From contig NZ_CP146350.1 in the NCBI RefSeq assembly GCF_037055355.1, positions 62,001 through 126,000 on the forward strand: DNA of 64,000 bases, given 5' to 3'. This document shows, piece by piece, positions 52,705 to 61,828 of this stretch (position 1 is its first letter; every line of letters begins with the position of its first letter). Origin of the DNA: Streptomyces sp. DG1A-41. Its GTDB lineage: Bacteria > Actinomycetota > Actinomycetes > Streptomycetales > Streptomycetaceae. The notes beneath the pieces were generated by a model. That model saw only the letters and a list, made by a program, of their open reading frames with translations. It was not told the origin of the DNA and searched no databases. Both the position numbers and the translations under genes were made by a program.

Positions 52705-55272
52705 ATGGATGAGGCAACCGCCGTACCGGACGGGCCGCGGTCACCCGAGGGCCGGAGCCGGGGCGGTGGTGACCGCCGGGTCCGTACCTGGGACACCGGC
52801 CGGATCGAGGATGCCCTGGCCGGTCCGCTGATCGAGGCCGTGCGGGACCTCAGCGGCTACGGCGGGCTTGTCTACCTGCGCTCCCGCGACCGGCGTTCGC
52901 TCGTGCTCGCGATGGTGACCGGGGTGCCCCGGTCACTGCTCAAAACCTGGTGGCGGGTGCCGGTGGGCGGTGCGCTGCCCATGGCGGAGGCCTACCGGCG
53001 GAACGAGACCCTGTGGCTGCCGGACGAGCGCGCCACCATGGTGCGCTTCCCGCACTTCACCGCCGGGCTGCCGTACTCCTTCGGCTCGGCCTACCAGCCC
53101 GTCCGGGCCGGCGGGGAGGTCGTGGGTGTGCTGGTGGTGCTGCGTTCGGCCGCGCGGTCGCCGATGGACGCCGACGCTGTGGAGCCGGCGCTGCGCCCCG
53201 CCGGGAAGGCCCTGGAGGAGCGTCTCACCCGCCTCGCCGCCGGCCGGCCGGGCACGGGCTCCGCGGCGTACCGCGTCGAGTACGACGGCGAACCGGTCGG
53301 CGTGCGGCTGCCCACGCCCGCCGTCCACCCCGTCCGGGTCGGTCTCATCGACTGGGATCTGGACAGCGACCGGTGCACGGCGGACGACGAGGCCCTCGCC
53401 CTGCTCGGCATCGACCGGGCGGACTTCGGCGGCACGATGGCGGACATCGAGGCCCGTGTCAGCTCCGACGACCTGCACGAACTGCGGGCGAGTCGGCACG
53501 ACGCGCTCATGCTCGGCCGGGTCAGGTCCCGGCACTTCCGGGTGCGGGACGACTCCAAAGGCGACGAGGAGGTCAGCTACCGGCCCGTCGAGCTGTGGGG
53601 GCATCTCGGCGGCACGGGTTCCGACCGGATCCTGGTGGGGGCCCTCGTCGACGCGGTCAGCGGGCTCACGGCGGCCGAGGCCGCCGAGCGGCTGCCCGAC
53701 GGTCTCTTCTCGCTGGACCAGGACGGCCGCCTGACGTACGCCAACCGCCGCTGCGAGGAACTGCTGGGCGGCGGCCGGGAAGCCCTTTTGGGCCGCTGTC
53801 CGTGGGAGGTGATCACCTGGCTCCGGGATCCCGCGTACGAGGACCGCTACCGGGCGGCGATGCTGTCACAGGAGCAGGTGTCGTTCCTCGTGCGGCATCC
53901 CGCCGGGAACTGGCTGAGCTTCGTGCTGTATCCGGATGTGCACGGACTGACGGGCCGCGTCCATCCGACCGGCCCGCCCACCGGGGCCGAGGCGGCGCGC
54001 GACGCCGGGTTTGCCGCCGGTCCCGTGTCGCGGGCTGAGGCTGTGGCGCCGCCGCCCGGGCCGGTCGCCGCGGCGCGTGCCGGGGCGCTGTACCACGTGG
54101 TGCAGATGGCGAGCGTGCTCACCCAGGCGGTCACCGTCGAGGATGTGTGCCGGGCCGTCTCCGAGCAGCTTCTGCCCGCGTTCGGCGTCCGGGAGCTCGC
54201 CCTGTACACGGTCCGCGAGGGCCGGATGTACCTGCTGTGGGAGTCGGGCTACCCGGAGGGCTTCCTCGCGCCGTTCGAGGGTGTCACCCTCGACACGCAA
54301 CTGCCCGGCGTGCACGCGCTGACCACGCAGCTGCCGCTCTTCTTCGAGTCGCCCGAGGAGCTCTCCGTCGCCTACCCGGGCATCGCCCTGGACCGTATGA
54401 GCGCCTGGTCGTTCCTGCCGCTGATCGCCTCGGGGCATCCCGTCGGCTCGTGCATCCTCGGCTGGGAAACCCCGCACCGGTTCACCGCCGACGAGCGTTC
54501 CGCGCTCACCGCGCTGAGCGGTCTGGCCGCGCAGGCGCTGGAGCGGGCGCGGCTGTACGACGCCGAGTCCGCCGTCGCCCGCGGTCTCCAGGAGGGGCTG
54601 CTGCCGCGCCGGCTGCCCGATGTCGAGGGGCTGCGCACCACCGGCCGCTATCTGCCCGGCACCCAGGGCATGGCCATCGGCGGCGACTGGTACGACGTGA
54701 TCACCACGGGGCGTGGGGTGGCCCTGGTCATCGGGGACGTCGAGGGCCACAGTGTCGGCGCCGCCGCGGTGATGGGCCAGCTGCGCAGCGCCGTGCACGC
54801 CTTCGCGGCGAGCGGGCGTCCGCTACAGGAGGTCATCACGCACACCAACCGGCACCTGGCCGAGCTGGAGGCGGACGTCTTCGCCACCTGCTGCTACATC
54901 GAGCTGGACCCGCGTACGGGGCGGGCGTTCGCCGTGCGGGCCGGGCATCCCCCGCCGCTGCTGCGCCATCCCGACGGGCACGCCGAGACGCTGGATCTGG
55001 CGGGCGGCGTCATGCTGGGGGTGCAGCCCGACGCGGTCTACCCCGTCACGGCGCTCGCGATGGCTCCCGGCAGCGTCCTCGCGCTGTACACCGACGGGCT
55101 CGTGGAGCAGCCCGGCAGCGACATCGAGGCGGGCATCGAGGAGGTCCGCCGCTGCCTTGCCGACACCCCGGCGGACTCGGTGGAGCATCTCGCCGACCGG
55201 CTGGTACGGACGGCGCGCCGCGCCCGGGAGCGGCCCGACGACGTGGCTCTGCTGCTGACGGCGTATCGCTGA
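52705..55272 (+). CDS. SpoIIE-type phosphatase with GAF and PAS sensor domains
   Basis: 855 residues from the ATG at 52705, with GGGAGG upstream. Domains by eye: GAF 1 at about 40-190 (AVRDLSGYGGLVYLRSRDRR; MAEAYRRNETLWLPDE; EVVGVLVVLRSAARSPMDAD), PAS-like regions at about 220-340 and 345-430 (LPDGLFSLDQDGRLTYANRR), GAF 2 at about 470-610 (MASVLTQAVTVEDVCRAVSE; SWEx-type end AAQALERARLYDAES), and the PP2C/SpoIIE catalytic domain at about 620-855 (IGGDWYDVITTGRGVALVIG; DVEGHSVGAAAVMG; LALYTDGLVEQPGSDIEAGI; DDVALLLTAY). Metal-binding Asp residues are kept. It should dephosphorylate a phosphorylated anti-anti-sigma factor in a stress sigma pathway; no such factor is adjacent. Confidence 0.93.
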   Translation: MDEATAVPDGPRSPEGRSRGGGDRRVRTWDTGRIEDALAGPLIEAVRDLSGYGGLVYLRSRDRRSLVLAMVTGVPRSLLKTWWRVPVGGALPMAEAYRRNETLWLPDERATMVRFPHFTAGLPYSFGSAYQPVRAGGEVVGVLVVLRSAARSPMDADAVEPALRPAGKALEERLTRLAAGRPGTGSAAYRVEYDGEPVGVRLPTPAVHPVRVGLIDWDLDSDRCTADDEALALLGIDRADFGGTMADIEARVSSDDLHELRASRHDALMLGRVRSRHFRVRDDSKGDEEVSYRPVELWGHLGGTGSDRILVGALVDAVSGLTAAEAAERLPDGLFSLDQDGRLTYANRRCEELLGGGREALLGRCPWEVITWLRDPAYEDRYRAAMLSQEQVSFLVRHPAGNWLSFVLYPDVHGLTGRVHPTGPPTGAEAARDAGFAAGPVSRAEAVAPPPGPVAAARAGALYHVVQMASVLTQAVTVEDVCRAVSEQLLPAFGVRELALYTVREGRMYLLWESGYPEGFLAPFEGVTLDTQLPGVHALTTQLPLFFESPEELSVAYPGIALDRMSAWSFLPLIASGHPVGSCILGWETPHRFTADERSALTALSGLAAQALERARLYDAESAVARGLQEGLLPRRLPDVEGLRTTGRYLPGTQGMAIGGDWYDVITTGRGVALVIGDVEGHSVGAAAVMGQLRSAVHAFAASGRPLQEVITHTNRHLAELEADVFATCCYIELDPRTGRAFAVRAGHPPPLLRHPDGHAETLDLAGGVMLGVQPDAVYPVTALAMAPGSVLALYTDGLVEQPGSDIEAGIEEVRRCLADTPADSVEHLADRLVRTARRARERPDDVALLLTAYR

Positions 55273-55381
55273 GCGGCCGGGCCGCCCGGATGTCCACACC
55301 CGACGCCCCGGCGTCTCGCAGGTCTCCCGCCTCGCGCGATCGGCGTGGGCGGCGCGGTGCGGGGTACGGTGGGCGAGACGG

Positions 55382-56095
55382 GTGAGCGAGGCGGTGGTGG
55401 CGGTGGAGTGGCAGCGGTACGCCGAGCAGATGGCCATGCTGGCCCGCGATCTGGTGGCGCAGGATTCGGTGCAGGCGACGCTGGACGAGATCGCGGCAGC
55501 CGCGGTGAAGCTGGTCGAGGGCTGTGACGCGGCCGGGATACTGGCGGTGTCCAAGGGCCGGGCCATGACGCTCTCCGTGTGCGGCGACATGGTCGAGGAG
55601 TCCGACCGGTTGCAGGGCGAGCTGGGCGAGGGACCGTGCTTTGACGCGGCCCGGCGCGTGGACGGCGAGCGGCTGTTCCGTATCGCCGACATGACGAAGC
55701 CGCAGCCGTCCTGGCCGCGGTTCTCCCAGGCGGCCCGCGACCTCGGGATCGGCAGCATGACCGGTGTGCTGCTCTACACCGGCCAGGAGGACTTCGGCGC
55801 GCTCAACCTCTACTCGCGTCGGCCGGGGGCCTTCGGCAAGGACATCGAGGCCGCGGGCTGGCTGCTCGCCTCTCATGCCGCCGTCGCGCTGGCCACCGCC
55901 CGCACCGTCGACCAGCTCGAGCACGCCCTGGAGACCCGGCACGCCATCGGTGAGGCCATGGGAATCCTCATGGAACGCCACCGGCTGAACGAGGACGAGG
56001 CCTTCGACGTGCTGCGCCGCATCTCCCAGCACCACAACATCAAGCTGCGTGACGTCGCCCGGCACGTCCGCGTCGAGACCCCCGGCCAGGCCTGA
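55382..56095 (+). CDS. GAF-ANTAR antitermination regulator
   Basis: 237 residues from a GTG at 55382. GAF domain at about 25-165: LVEGCDAAGILAVSKGRAMT, GDMVEESDRLQGELGEGPCF, ALNLYSRRPGAFGKDIEAAG. The C-terminal ANTAR domain at about 175-230: LEHALETRHAIGEAMGILME, RHRLNEDEAFDVLRRISQHH, NIKLRDVARHV. ANTAR proteins bind paired RNA hairpins and prevent termination after a signal is sensed. It follows the SpoIIE gene by 109 bp and could be in the same signalling set. Complete. Confidence 0.92.
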   Translation: MSEAVVAVEWQRYAEQMAMLARDLVAQDSVQATLDEIAAAAVKLVEGCDAAGILAVSKGRAMTLSVCGDMVEESDRLQGELGEGPCFDAARRVDGERLFRIADMTKPQPSWPRFSQAARDLGIGSMTGVLLYTGQEDFGALNLYSRRPGAFGKDIEAAGWLLASHAAVALATARTVDQLEHALETRHAIGEAMGILMERHRLNEDEAFDVLRRISQHHNIKLRDVARHVRVETPGQA

Positions 56096-56204
56096 CCGGA
56101 GCGGTGGGGGCGGCGACCTCACGCCGGGCCGCCCAAGGGTGTGGCCGGGTGTGCTGCCGTGCTGGCAGAATCGCAGGCCACCGACGGCGACCGGGAGGCC
56201 GGCC

Positions 56205-56933
56205 TTGCAGACCCTCACGTCACAGGATCCAGTGGCCGTCGCCGTCACCGAAGCGATCCGGGGCGGCGATCTGCCCGGGCTCAGGGGGCTGCTGACCGAG
56301 CATCCCGGTCTGGCCACCGTCCGCATCACCGAGCACGACGAGGACGGCAAGGGCACGCGCAGTCTGCTGCACATCGCGACCGACTGGCCCGGTCACTATC
56401 CCCATGGTCCCGAGGTGATCACCGCCTTGGTCGCCGCCGGGGCCGATCCCGACGCCCGCTTCGGCGGTGCGCACGAGGAGACGCCGCTGCACTGGGCGGC
56501 CAGCAACAACGACGTGCCCGCCCTGGACGCGCTCATTGCCGCCGGGGCCGACATCGAGGCCCCCGGAGCGGTGATCGCCGGCGGCACACCGCTCGCCGAC
56601 GCCCGCGCCTTCGGCCAGTGGCGTGCCGCGCACCGGCTCGTCGAGCACGGCGCCCGCACCAGCCTCCAGGACGCCGCCACGCTCGGTTTGCTGGACCGGG
56701 TCCAGGCGTACGTCGGGGCCGACGAGCCGCCCGGGCGCGACGAGATCACCAGCGCCTTCTGGGGCGCCTGCCACGGCGGTCACCTGCCCACCGCGCAGTA
56801 CCTCCACCGGCACGGCGCCGACATCGACTGGTGCGGCTACGACGACCGGACCCCGCTCGACATCGCCCGCGCCCAGGGCGCCGACGACGTCGTGCGGTGG
56901 CTGCGCGGCCTGGGCGCGCGGAGCCGCTCGTAG
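56205..56933 (+). CDS. Ankyrin-repeat protein
   Basis: 242 residues from a TTG at 56205 with GGGAGG six bases upstream; the upstream frame is not coding-like. Three to four ankyrin repeats: TRSLLHIATDWPGHYPHGPE, VITALVAAGADPDARFGG, EETPLHWAASNNDVPALDAL, IAAGADIEAPG, then WRAAHRLVEHGARTSLQDAA, SAFWGACHGGHLPTAQYLHR, HGADIDWCGYDDRTPLDIAR. No signal or membrane segment, so it is a cytoplasmic binding protein. It is the third gene in the same direction after the SpoIIE and GAF-ANTAR genes. Partner unknown. Confidence 0.87.
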   Translation: MQTLTSQDPVAVAVTEAIRGGDLPGLRGLLTEHPGLATVRITEHDEDGKGTRSLLHIATDWPGHYPHGPEVITALVAAGADPDARFGGAHEETPLHWAASNNDVPALDALIAAGADIEAPGAVIAGGTPLADARAFGQWRAAHRLVEHGARTSLQDAATLGLLDRVQAYVGADEPPGRDEITSAFWGACHGGHLPTAQYLHRHGADIDWCGYDDRTPLDIARAQGADDVVRWLRGLGARSRS

Positions 56934-57017
56934 CGGCACGACCCTGCGCGGTGGATGCCCGGGGCGCGGCTGCGTCCCCGGCAGGCCGTCCCCGGTCTCC
57001 GCACGGTCCGGGTCGTC

Positions 57018-57197
57018 TCACAGGCAGTAGCGCACGAGCCACTCGTCCTGGTTGTACGCGGTGCGCGCGGGGTCGGGCGTGCTGGCGGCGCGCTCCTCGA
57101 CCATGTCTTCCAGGCGCACCGGCTCCGGGAGCGTCCCGAAGCGGGCCTGGCGTGCTGCGGCCTCCTCGCTGCTCCGCTGCGACGTCGCGTCGTCCAC
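57018..57197 (-). CDS. Small actinobacterial protein of 59 residues
   Basis: 59 residues from a GTG at 57197 with GGAGAGGGG upstream. It reads DDATSQRSSEEAAARQARFG, TLPEPVRLEDMVEERAASTP, DPARTAYNQDEWLVRYCL. Acidic, helical and without a membrane segment; the ending EWLVRYCL with a single Cys looks conserved. I know similar unnamed short proteins from Streptomyces. Convergent with the ankyrin gene. Confidence 0.68.
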   Translation of the reverse strand: MDDATSQRSSEEAAARQARFGTLPEPVRLEDMVEERAASTPDPARTAYNQDEWLVRYCL

Positions 57198-57523
57198 GGC
57201 GATTCCCCTCTCCGGCTGGTCTCTCCGACCGATCGGACTTTCTGGGCAAAGAGTTGACGTGCGAGGCGGGCTCATGGTTCCCGAGGGGTCGCTTGTTCGA
57301 CCTGCGAAGTTTCCGCTCGGCTGTTCCCCTCTGGCGCTGTTCGACGCCGCCCTGTCGCCGCCCCGCTGCTGAAGCGGCCGCCGCTGAGCTGGAAGGTGTG
57401 CGGCGACAGCCACCACATCGGCTGCCCGTCGCGGCCTCGCGCAGCCCGGCGGTGGATTGGTCCGTCAAGGCGTCACGCAAGTGGACCTCCAACCGGGCCG
57501 CCGGGCTGCCTAGCGTCGGGGGC
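57198..57523. other. Divergent intergenic region
   Basis: 326 bp between the small protein and the EamA gene. No gene seen. The stretch CGATCGGACTTTCTGGGCAAAGAGTTGACG near 57230-57260 may belong to a promoter (TTGACG at 57253-57258), but a matching -10 was not identified. Confidence 0.35.
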
Positions 57524-58489
57524 ATGAACGCCACCACCACGCGGGGAACTCTTCTCGCCGCGCTCGCCTGCGTCCTCGTCGGAGGGTCCTTCACGGCCAA
57601 CAGCGTCCTGGGCGACTACCCGTACGCGGGCGGCCAGTTCCTGCGCTACGGGCTGGCCTGTCTGGTGCTCGTGCCGCTGGCCGGGAAGGGCGCGACCGCG
57701 CGGCTACGGACGCTGGCACCCCGTCAGTGGGTCCGGCTCGCCCTGCTCGCCGCGGTCGGCATGGTCGGTTTCAACCTGGCCGTCATCGCCGCGGAGCGCA
57801 CGGCGGAGCCCGCGGTTCCGGGCGTGTTCGTGGGCTGTGCGCCGGTGGTGGTCGCCGTGCTCGTGCCCCTCCTGGACGGGCGCAGGCCCCAACGGGCGGT
57901 GCTGTACGGGGCGCTGCTCGTGGCCGTCGGTGCCTGCACCGTCCAGGGCTGGGGGCGCACCGACGGCGCGGGCATCGCCTTCTCCGTGTGCGCCCTGGCG
58001 GGGGAGGTCGGGTTCGCCGTGCTCGCCGTTCCCGTACTGCGGCCCCTCGGCCCCCGGCTGCTGTCCGCCACAGTGTGCGCGGTCGCCGCGCTGGAGTCGG
58101 CGGCGGCCGGGCTACTGGTCGACGGCGCCGGGTGGCTGCGGCGTCCGGACGCCGTCGAGACCTCCGCGCTGCTGTGGCAGGCGGTGGTGGTCACGGTGGT
58201 CGGGTTCGTGTGCTGGTACATGGGCATGCAGCGGATCGGCGCGGAACGCGCCACCCTGTTCTCCGGCCTCATCCCGGTCACGGCCGCCTGCACCGCACCG
58301 CTCGTCGGCACGGGCTCCTACGGTCTCGCGCAGGCGGCGGGCAGCGCGCTGGTCGGCCTCGGCGTCGCCCTGGGGTCCGGGGCGCTGACGCGGACGGTGA
58401 GCACGAGGGGCGAACCGGGGGCGGCCCGCGAATGGCGTTCCCCGAAGCAGGACGGTGATCACGACCGGGCAGAGGCAGGCCGTCAGTGA
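57524..58489 (+). CDS. EamA/DMT-family transporter
   Basis: 321 residues from an ATG at 57524. About ten hydrophobic helices in two EamA halves: TLLAALACVLVGGSFTANSV, FLRYGLACLVLVPLAGKG, RLALLAAVGMVGFNLAVIAA, VFVGCAPVVVAVLVPLLDG, AVLYGALLVAVGACTVQGWG, IAFSVCALAGEVGFAVLAVP, LLWQAVVVTVVGFVCWYMGM and LFSGLIPVTAACTAPLVGTG. The RxxG repeat and two-half structure are typical drug/metabolite exporters. The C-terminal 25 residues are polar. Substrate unknown; no regulator adjacent. Confidence 0.9.
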   Translation: MNATTTRGTLLAALACVLVGGSFTANSVLGDYPYAGGQFLRYGLACLVLVPLAGKGATARLRTLAPRQWVRLALLAAVGMVGFNLAVIAAERTAEPAVPGVFVGCAPVVVAVLVPLLDGRRPQRAVLYGALLVAVGACTVQGWGRTDGAGIAFSVCALAGEVGFAVLAVPVLRPLGPRLLSATVCAVAALESAAAGLLVDGAGWLRRPDAVETSALLWQAVVVTVVGFVCWYMGMQRIGAERATLFSGLIPVTAACTAPLVGTGSYGLAQAAGSALVGLGVALGSGALTRTVSTRGEPGAAREWRSPKQDGDHDRAEAGRQ

Positions 58490-58641
58490 TCGTGCGAACA
58501 GCCACACCCACGGCGGCCACCTTCCGGGGGAACGACCGGCCCGAAGAGCGTGGCGACGCCGCGTCCGACGTGCCGGAGTGATCGCTCGCGCATCTAATGG
58601 ACGGCATCGAACGTCTCAGGCCACACAGGGAGACCGCGTCC

Positions 58642-60879
58642 ATGCCGCACACCCGCACCGGTGAAGGAGACAAGAATGCCGCGCATGCGGGTCTTTTGCG
58701 GCGGCTGGGCGAATGGTGCGCGCGCCACTTCGTGATCGTCATCATCGCGTGGCTCGTGGCACTGGTGGCTCTCCAGATCGTCAGCCGCTCGGCCGGGGGC
58801 ACGTACTCCGACAACTTCACCCTGCCTCAAGCGCAGTCACAGAAGGGCCTGGACGTGCTCGAGGAGCACGATCCACAGGCCGGCGGCTACAGCAGCCAGA
58901 TCGTGATGCACGACGACCGGCAGTCGCTGACCGCGCTGAGCTCCCAGATGTCCACGACGGTCGCCGACCTGGAGAAGCTGCCGCACGTTCTGTCGGCCCA
59001 GAACCCGCTCTCCGCCTCAGGCACGTCCTCCGGTCAGTCGCAGCAGAACGTCGGGCCGTTGTCGGACGACGAGAAGACGGCCTACATCACCGTCCGATTC
59101 GACGTGCAGCCGTCGACCCTCGGCGACGATTATCTGAACGGGGTCGACGACGCCGTACAGCCGCTGCGTTCGGCCGGAGCCGAGGTGGAGTACGGCGGGC
59201 CGCTCGGCGAGCTCGCCCGGCCGGCCTCCGACGACAGGGTGAGCGAGCTGATCGGCTTCGGTGTGGCCGTCATCGTGCTGCTGGTCGGGTTCGGGAGTGT
59301 GATCGCCGCCGGTGTCCCGCTGCTGACCGCGCTGATCAGCGTCGTCGGCGGACTGGCCATCCTCGGGCTGCTGGCCGCCGCGTTCACCTTCGCGACCGTC
59401 TCACCGACCCTGGCCACGATGATCGGCCTCGGTGTCGGGATCGACTACGCCCTGTTCCTGATTACCCGTCACCGGCAGAACATCTTCGACGGTGCGGACC
59501 CGGTGCGGGCCGCCGGGCAGGCCGCGAGCACCAGCGGCCGCGCCGTGCTCGTCTCCGGCTGCACCGTGATCATCGCGCTGGCGGGCCTGTCCGCGTCCGG
59601 GGTCTCCTTCATCGCCAAGCTCGGGCTCGCCGCCGCCGTCACCGTCGTCTCGGCCGTCGTCGGCGCGCTCACCCTGGTCCCGGCCCTCCTCGGGCTCCTC
59701 GGCCGGCACATCGACCGCTACCGGGTGCGCCGCCCCGTCGCCGAGACGGACGCTGCGGCGGGTGACGCACCGCAGGGCACCTGGCACCGGTACGCGCAAC
59801 GGGTGGAGCGCAGGCCGTTGCGGTTCCTGGCGGCTGGTGTCGTCGTGATCGTCGTCCTGGCGATCCCGGTGCTGTCCATCCGGCTCGGCCACATCGGTGA
59901 CGGCGCCGACCCGGCCTCCTACACCGACCGGCGGGCGTACGACCTGATGACCGACGCGTTCGGGCCCGGCTCCAACGGTCCGCTGACCGTGGTCATCGAC
60001 CAGACGGACGTACCGGACTCGCAGCGCTCCGGACTGGCCTCGAAGGCCCAGCAGACGCTCGACTCGGTCGAAGGCGCCGCGGTCGTCACACCCCTGACGC
60101 CCACACAGGACGGGGACGTCCTGATCGGCACGGTCTATTCGGCACGGTCCCCGCAGAGCGCCACGACGACGGACCTGACCAACCGTCTGGTCGACACCAC
60201 GCTGCCGGACGCTGTCCGGGGCACGGACGCCAAGGGGTATGTCACCGGTACGACGGCCGCGCAGGTCGACTTCCGCGACATCGTCGCCTCCCGGCTGCCG
60301 TTGATCATCGCCGTCGTGGTCGCCCTGGCGTTCGTGATCATCCTGGCTGTGTTCCGGGGGCTGCTCGTCGCCGTGAAGGCCGCCGTCCTCAACGTCTTGT
60401 CGATCGCCGCCTCCTACGGCGTCGTCGTCGCGGTGTTCCAGTGGGGCTGGGGCGGTCCCGCCCTCGGCGTCAACGGCACGGTGCCCATCGAGAGCTATGT
60501 GCCGATGATGATGTTCGCCATCATCTTCGGCCTCAGCATGGACTACGAGATCTTCCTGTTGTCCCGGGTCCACGAGGCGTGGCTGCGCACCGGGGACGCC
60601 AAGGCCTCGGTCGCGCACGCCCTGGAGATCACGGCCCGGGTCATCACATGTGCCGCGCTGATCATGGTGAGCGTGTTCGCCGCGTTCATCGTCAGCGACA
60701 GCATCGTGGTCAAGATGCTCGGGCTGGGGCTGGCCGTCAGCGTGCTCATCGACGCCACCGTCGTACGCCTGCTCATGGTGCCCGCCGTGATGACGTTGCT
60801 GGGGCGGCACGCCTGGTGGGCTCCGCGGTGGCTGGAGCGAGTGCTGCCCCGCATCGACGCCGAGGGGGGACGGGCGTAG
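58642..60879 (+). CDS. MMPL-family transporter
   Basis: 745 residues from an ATG at 58642 with GGGAGA upstream (ATG 58597 is also possible). One N-terminal helix ([19 protein letters not shown]), a large outer domain to about residue 185, then a six-helix block ([58 protein letters not shown]). A second outer domain and second block follow ([60 protein letters not shown]). GIDYALFL and SMDYEIFL carry the proton-relay Asp-Tyr pairs of RND/MMPL exporters. It may move a lipid or hydrophobic drug. The end is convergent with the TSUP gene. Confidence 0.93.
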   Translation: MPHTRTGEGDKNAAHAGLLRRLGEWCARHFVIVIIAWLVALVALQIVSRSAGGTYSDNFTLPQAQSQKGLDVLEEHDPQAGGYSSQIVMHDDRQSLTALSSQMSTTVADLEKLPHVLSAQNPLSASGTSSGQSQQNVGPLSDDEKTAYITVRFDVQPSTLGDDYLNGVDDAVQPLRSAGAEVEYGGPLGELARPASDDRVSELIGFGVAVIVLLVGFGSVIAAGVPLLTALISVVGGLAILGLLAAAFTFATVSPTLATMIGLGVGIDYALFLITRHRQNIFDGADPVRAAGQAASTSGRAVLVSGCTVIIALAGLSASGVSFIAKLGLAAAVTVVSAVVGALTLVPALLGLLGRHIDRYRVRRPVAETDAAAGDAPQGTWHRYAQRVERRPLRFLAAGVVVIVVLAIPVLSIRLGHIGDGADPASYTDRRAYDLMTDAFGPGSNGPLTVVIDQTDVPDSQRSGLASKAQQTLDSVEGAAVVTPLTPTQDGDVLIGTVYSARSPQSATTTDLTNRLVDTTLPDAVRGTDAKGYVTGTTAAQVDFRDIVASRLPLIIAVVVALAFVIILAVFRGLLVAVKAAVLNVLSIAASYGVVVAVFQWGWGGPALGVNGTVPIESYVPMMMFAIIFGLSMDYEIFLLSRVHEAWLRTGDAKASVAHALEITARVITCAALIMVSVFAAFIVSDSIVVKMLGLGLAVSVLIDATVVRLLMVPAVMTLLGRHAWWAPRWLERVLPRIDAEGGRA

Positions 60880-61649
60880 GCGGTGGAGGTGGAGCACCAG
60901 GTGGACCAGGGCGACGGTGCCGACCGACACGATCAGGGTGCGCACGACGGCGGGGCTGAAGCGGCGGCCCGTCCTGGCTCCGATCAGGCCGCCCAGCGCG
61001 GAACCCGCGGCGATCAGCAGGACGGCCGTCCAGTCGAACTCCGCTAAGAAGACGAAGAGCACGGCGGCGACGGTGTTGACGACGGCGGCCAGCACGTTCT
61101 TGACGGCGTTGAGCCGCTGGAGCGTGTCGTCGAGCAGCATGCCCATGAGGGAGACGTAGATGACGCCCTGCGCGGCGGAGAAGTAGCCGCCGTAGACGCT
61201 GGCGAGCGTCAGGCCGGTGACCAGCAGCGGGCCGCCGTCACGGTGGCCGGGACCGCCTGCCGGGCGACGGCGCCGCACCCTTTTGGCGATCAGCGGCTGG
61301 CAGGCGACCAGGACGAGGGCGAGGCTCACGAGGACCGGCACGATCCGCTCGAAGGCCGATTCGGGCAGGGTCAGCAGCAGAACGGCGCCCGCGAGGCCGC
61401 CCAGCACGGCGGCGATGCCGAGCAGCAGGACGCGGCGTCGCTGCCCGCGGAGTTCCTCGCGGTAGCCGATGGCCGCGCTGATGGAGCCGGGGACCAGGCC
61501 CAGCCCGTTGGACACCGTGGCGGTGACCGGGGGCAGGCCGGTGGCGAGCAGTACCGGGAAGGTGATCAGCGTTCCGAGCCGACGACGGCGTTGACGGCGC
61601 CCGCGCCCGTACCGGCCGCGAACACGGCCGCCATCTCGCCCGGCGTCAC
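60880..61649 (-). pseudogene. TSUP (TauE/SafE) permease with N-terminal frameshift
   Basis: A GTG at 61649 (GGAGGAG upstream) starts TPGEMAAVFAAGTGAGAVNA, then VVGS, after which one missing G near 61578 (TCGGAACG for TCGGGAACG) ends the frame. The other frame continues LITFPVLLATGLPPVTATVS, NGLGLVPGSISAAIGY, VLLLGIAAVLGGLAGAVLLL and NVLAAVVNTVAAVLFVFLAE, to [17 protein letters not shown]. This gives eight membrane helices, as usual for TSUP anion/sulfite exporters. The reading frame has no stop near the end and overlaps the MMPL gene antisense. The single change could be real or a sequencing error. Confidence 0.75.
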
Positions 61650-61770
61650 AGTGCCGCTCCTCCGACGGCACTGCCGCGCTCAGCGCTCCTGGTGAGGTAC
61701 ATGGGGTCACGCTAGAGGGTGATCAGTTCGGCGGCCGTCGAAGAGTGACGGATGACCGGGAACGGCGGAC

Positions 61771-61801
61771 GGCGGCGGGATCCTGTCCGGATCCCGCCGC
61801 C
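61771..61801 (-). terminator. Strong hairpin after the DUF1996 gene
   Basis: GGCGGCGGGATCC (61771-61783) pairs perfectly with GGATCCCGCCGCC (61789-61801), with a 5-base loop, 28 bp after the DUF1996 stop on the minus strand. Further partial pairing outside the core lengthens the stem. Confidence 0.8.
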
Positions 61802-61828
61802 GTTCGCCGGTCGTGCCGGTGCTGTCTC

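Noticed and set aside
59401..60879. Long minus-strand open frame antisense to the MMPL gene
   Set aside because: It is the shadow of the MMPL coding strand; composition is His/Asp/Arg-rich with no domain. Only the part beyond 60880 is real TSUP sequence.
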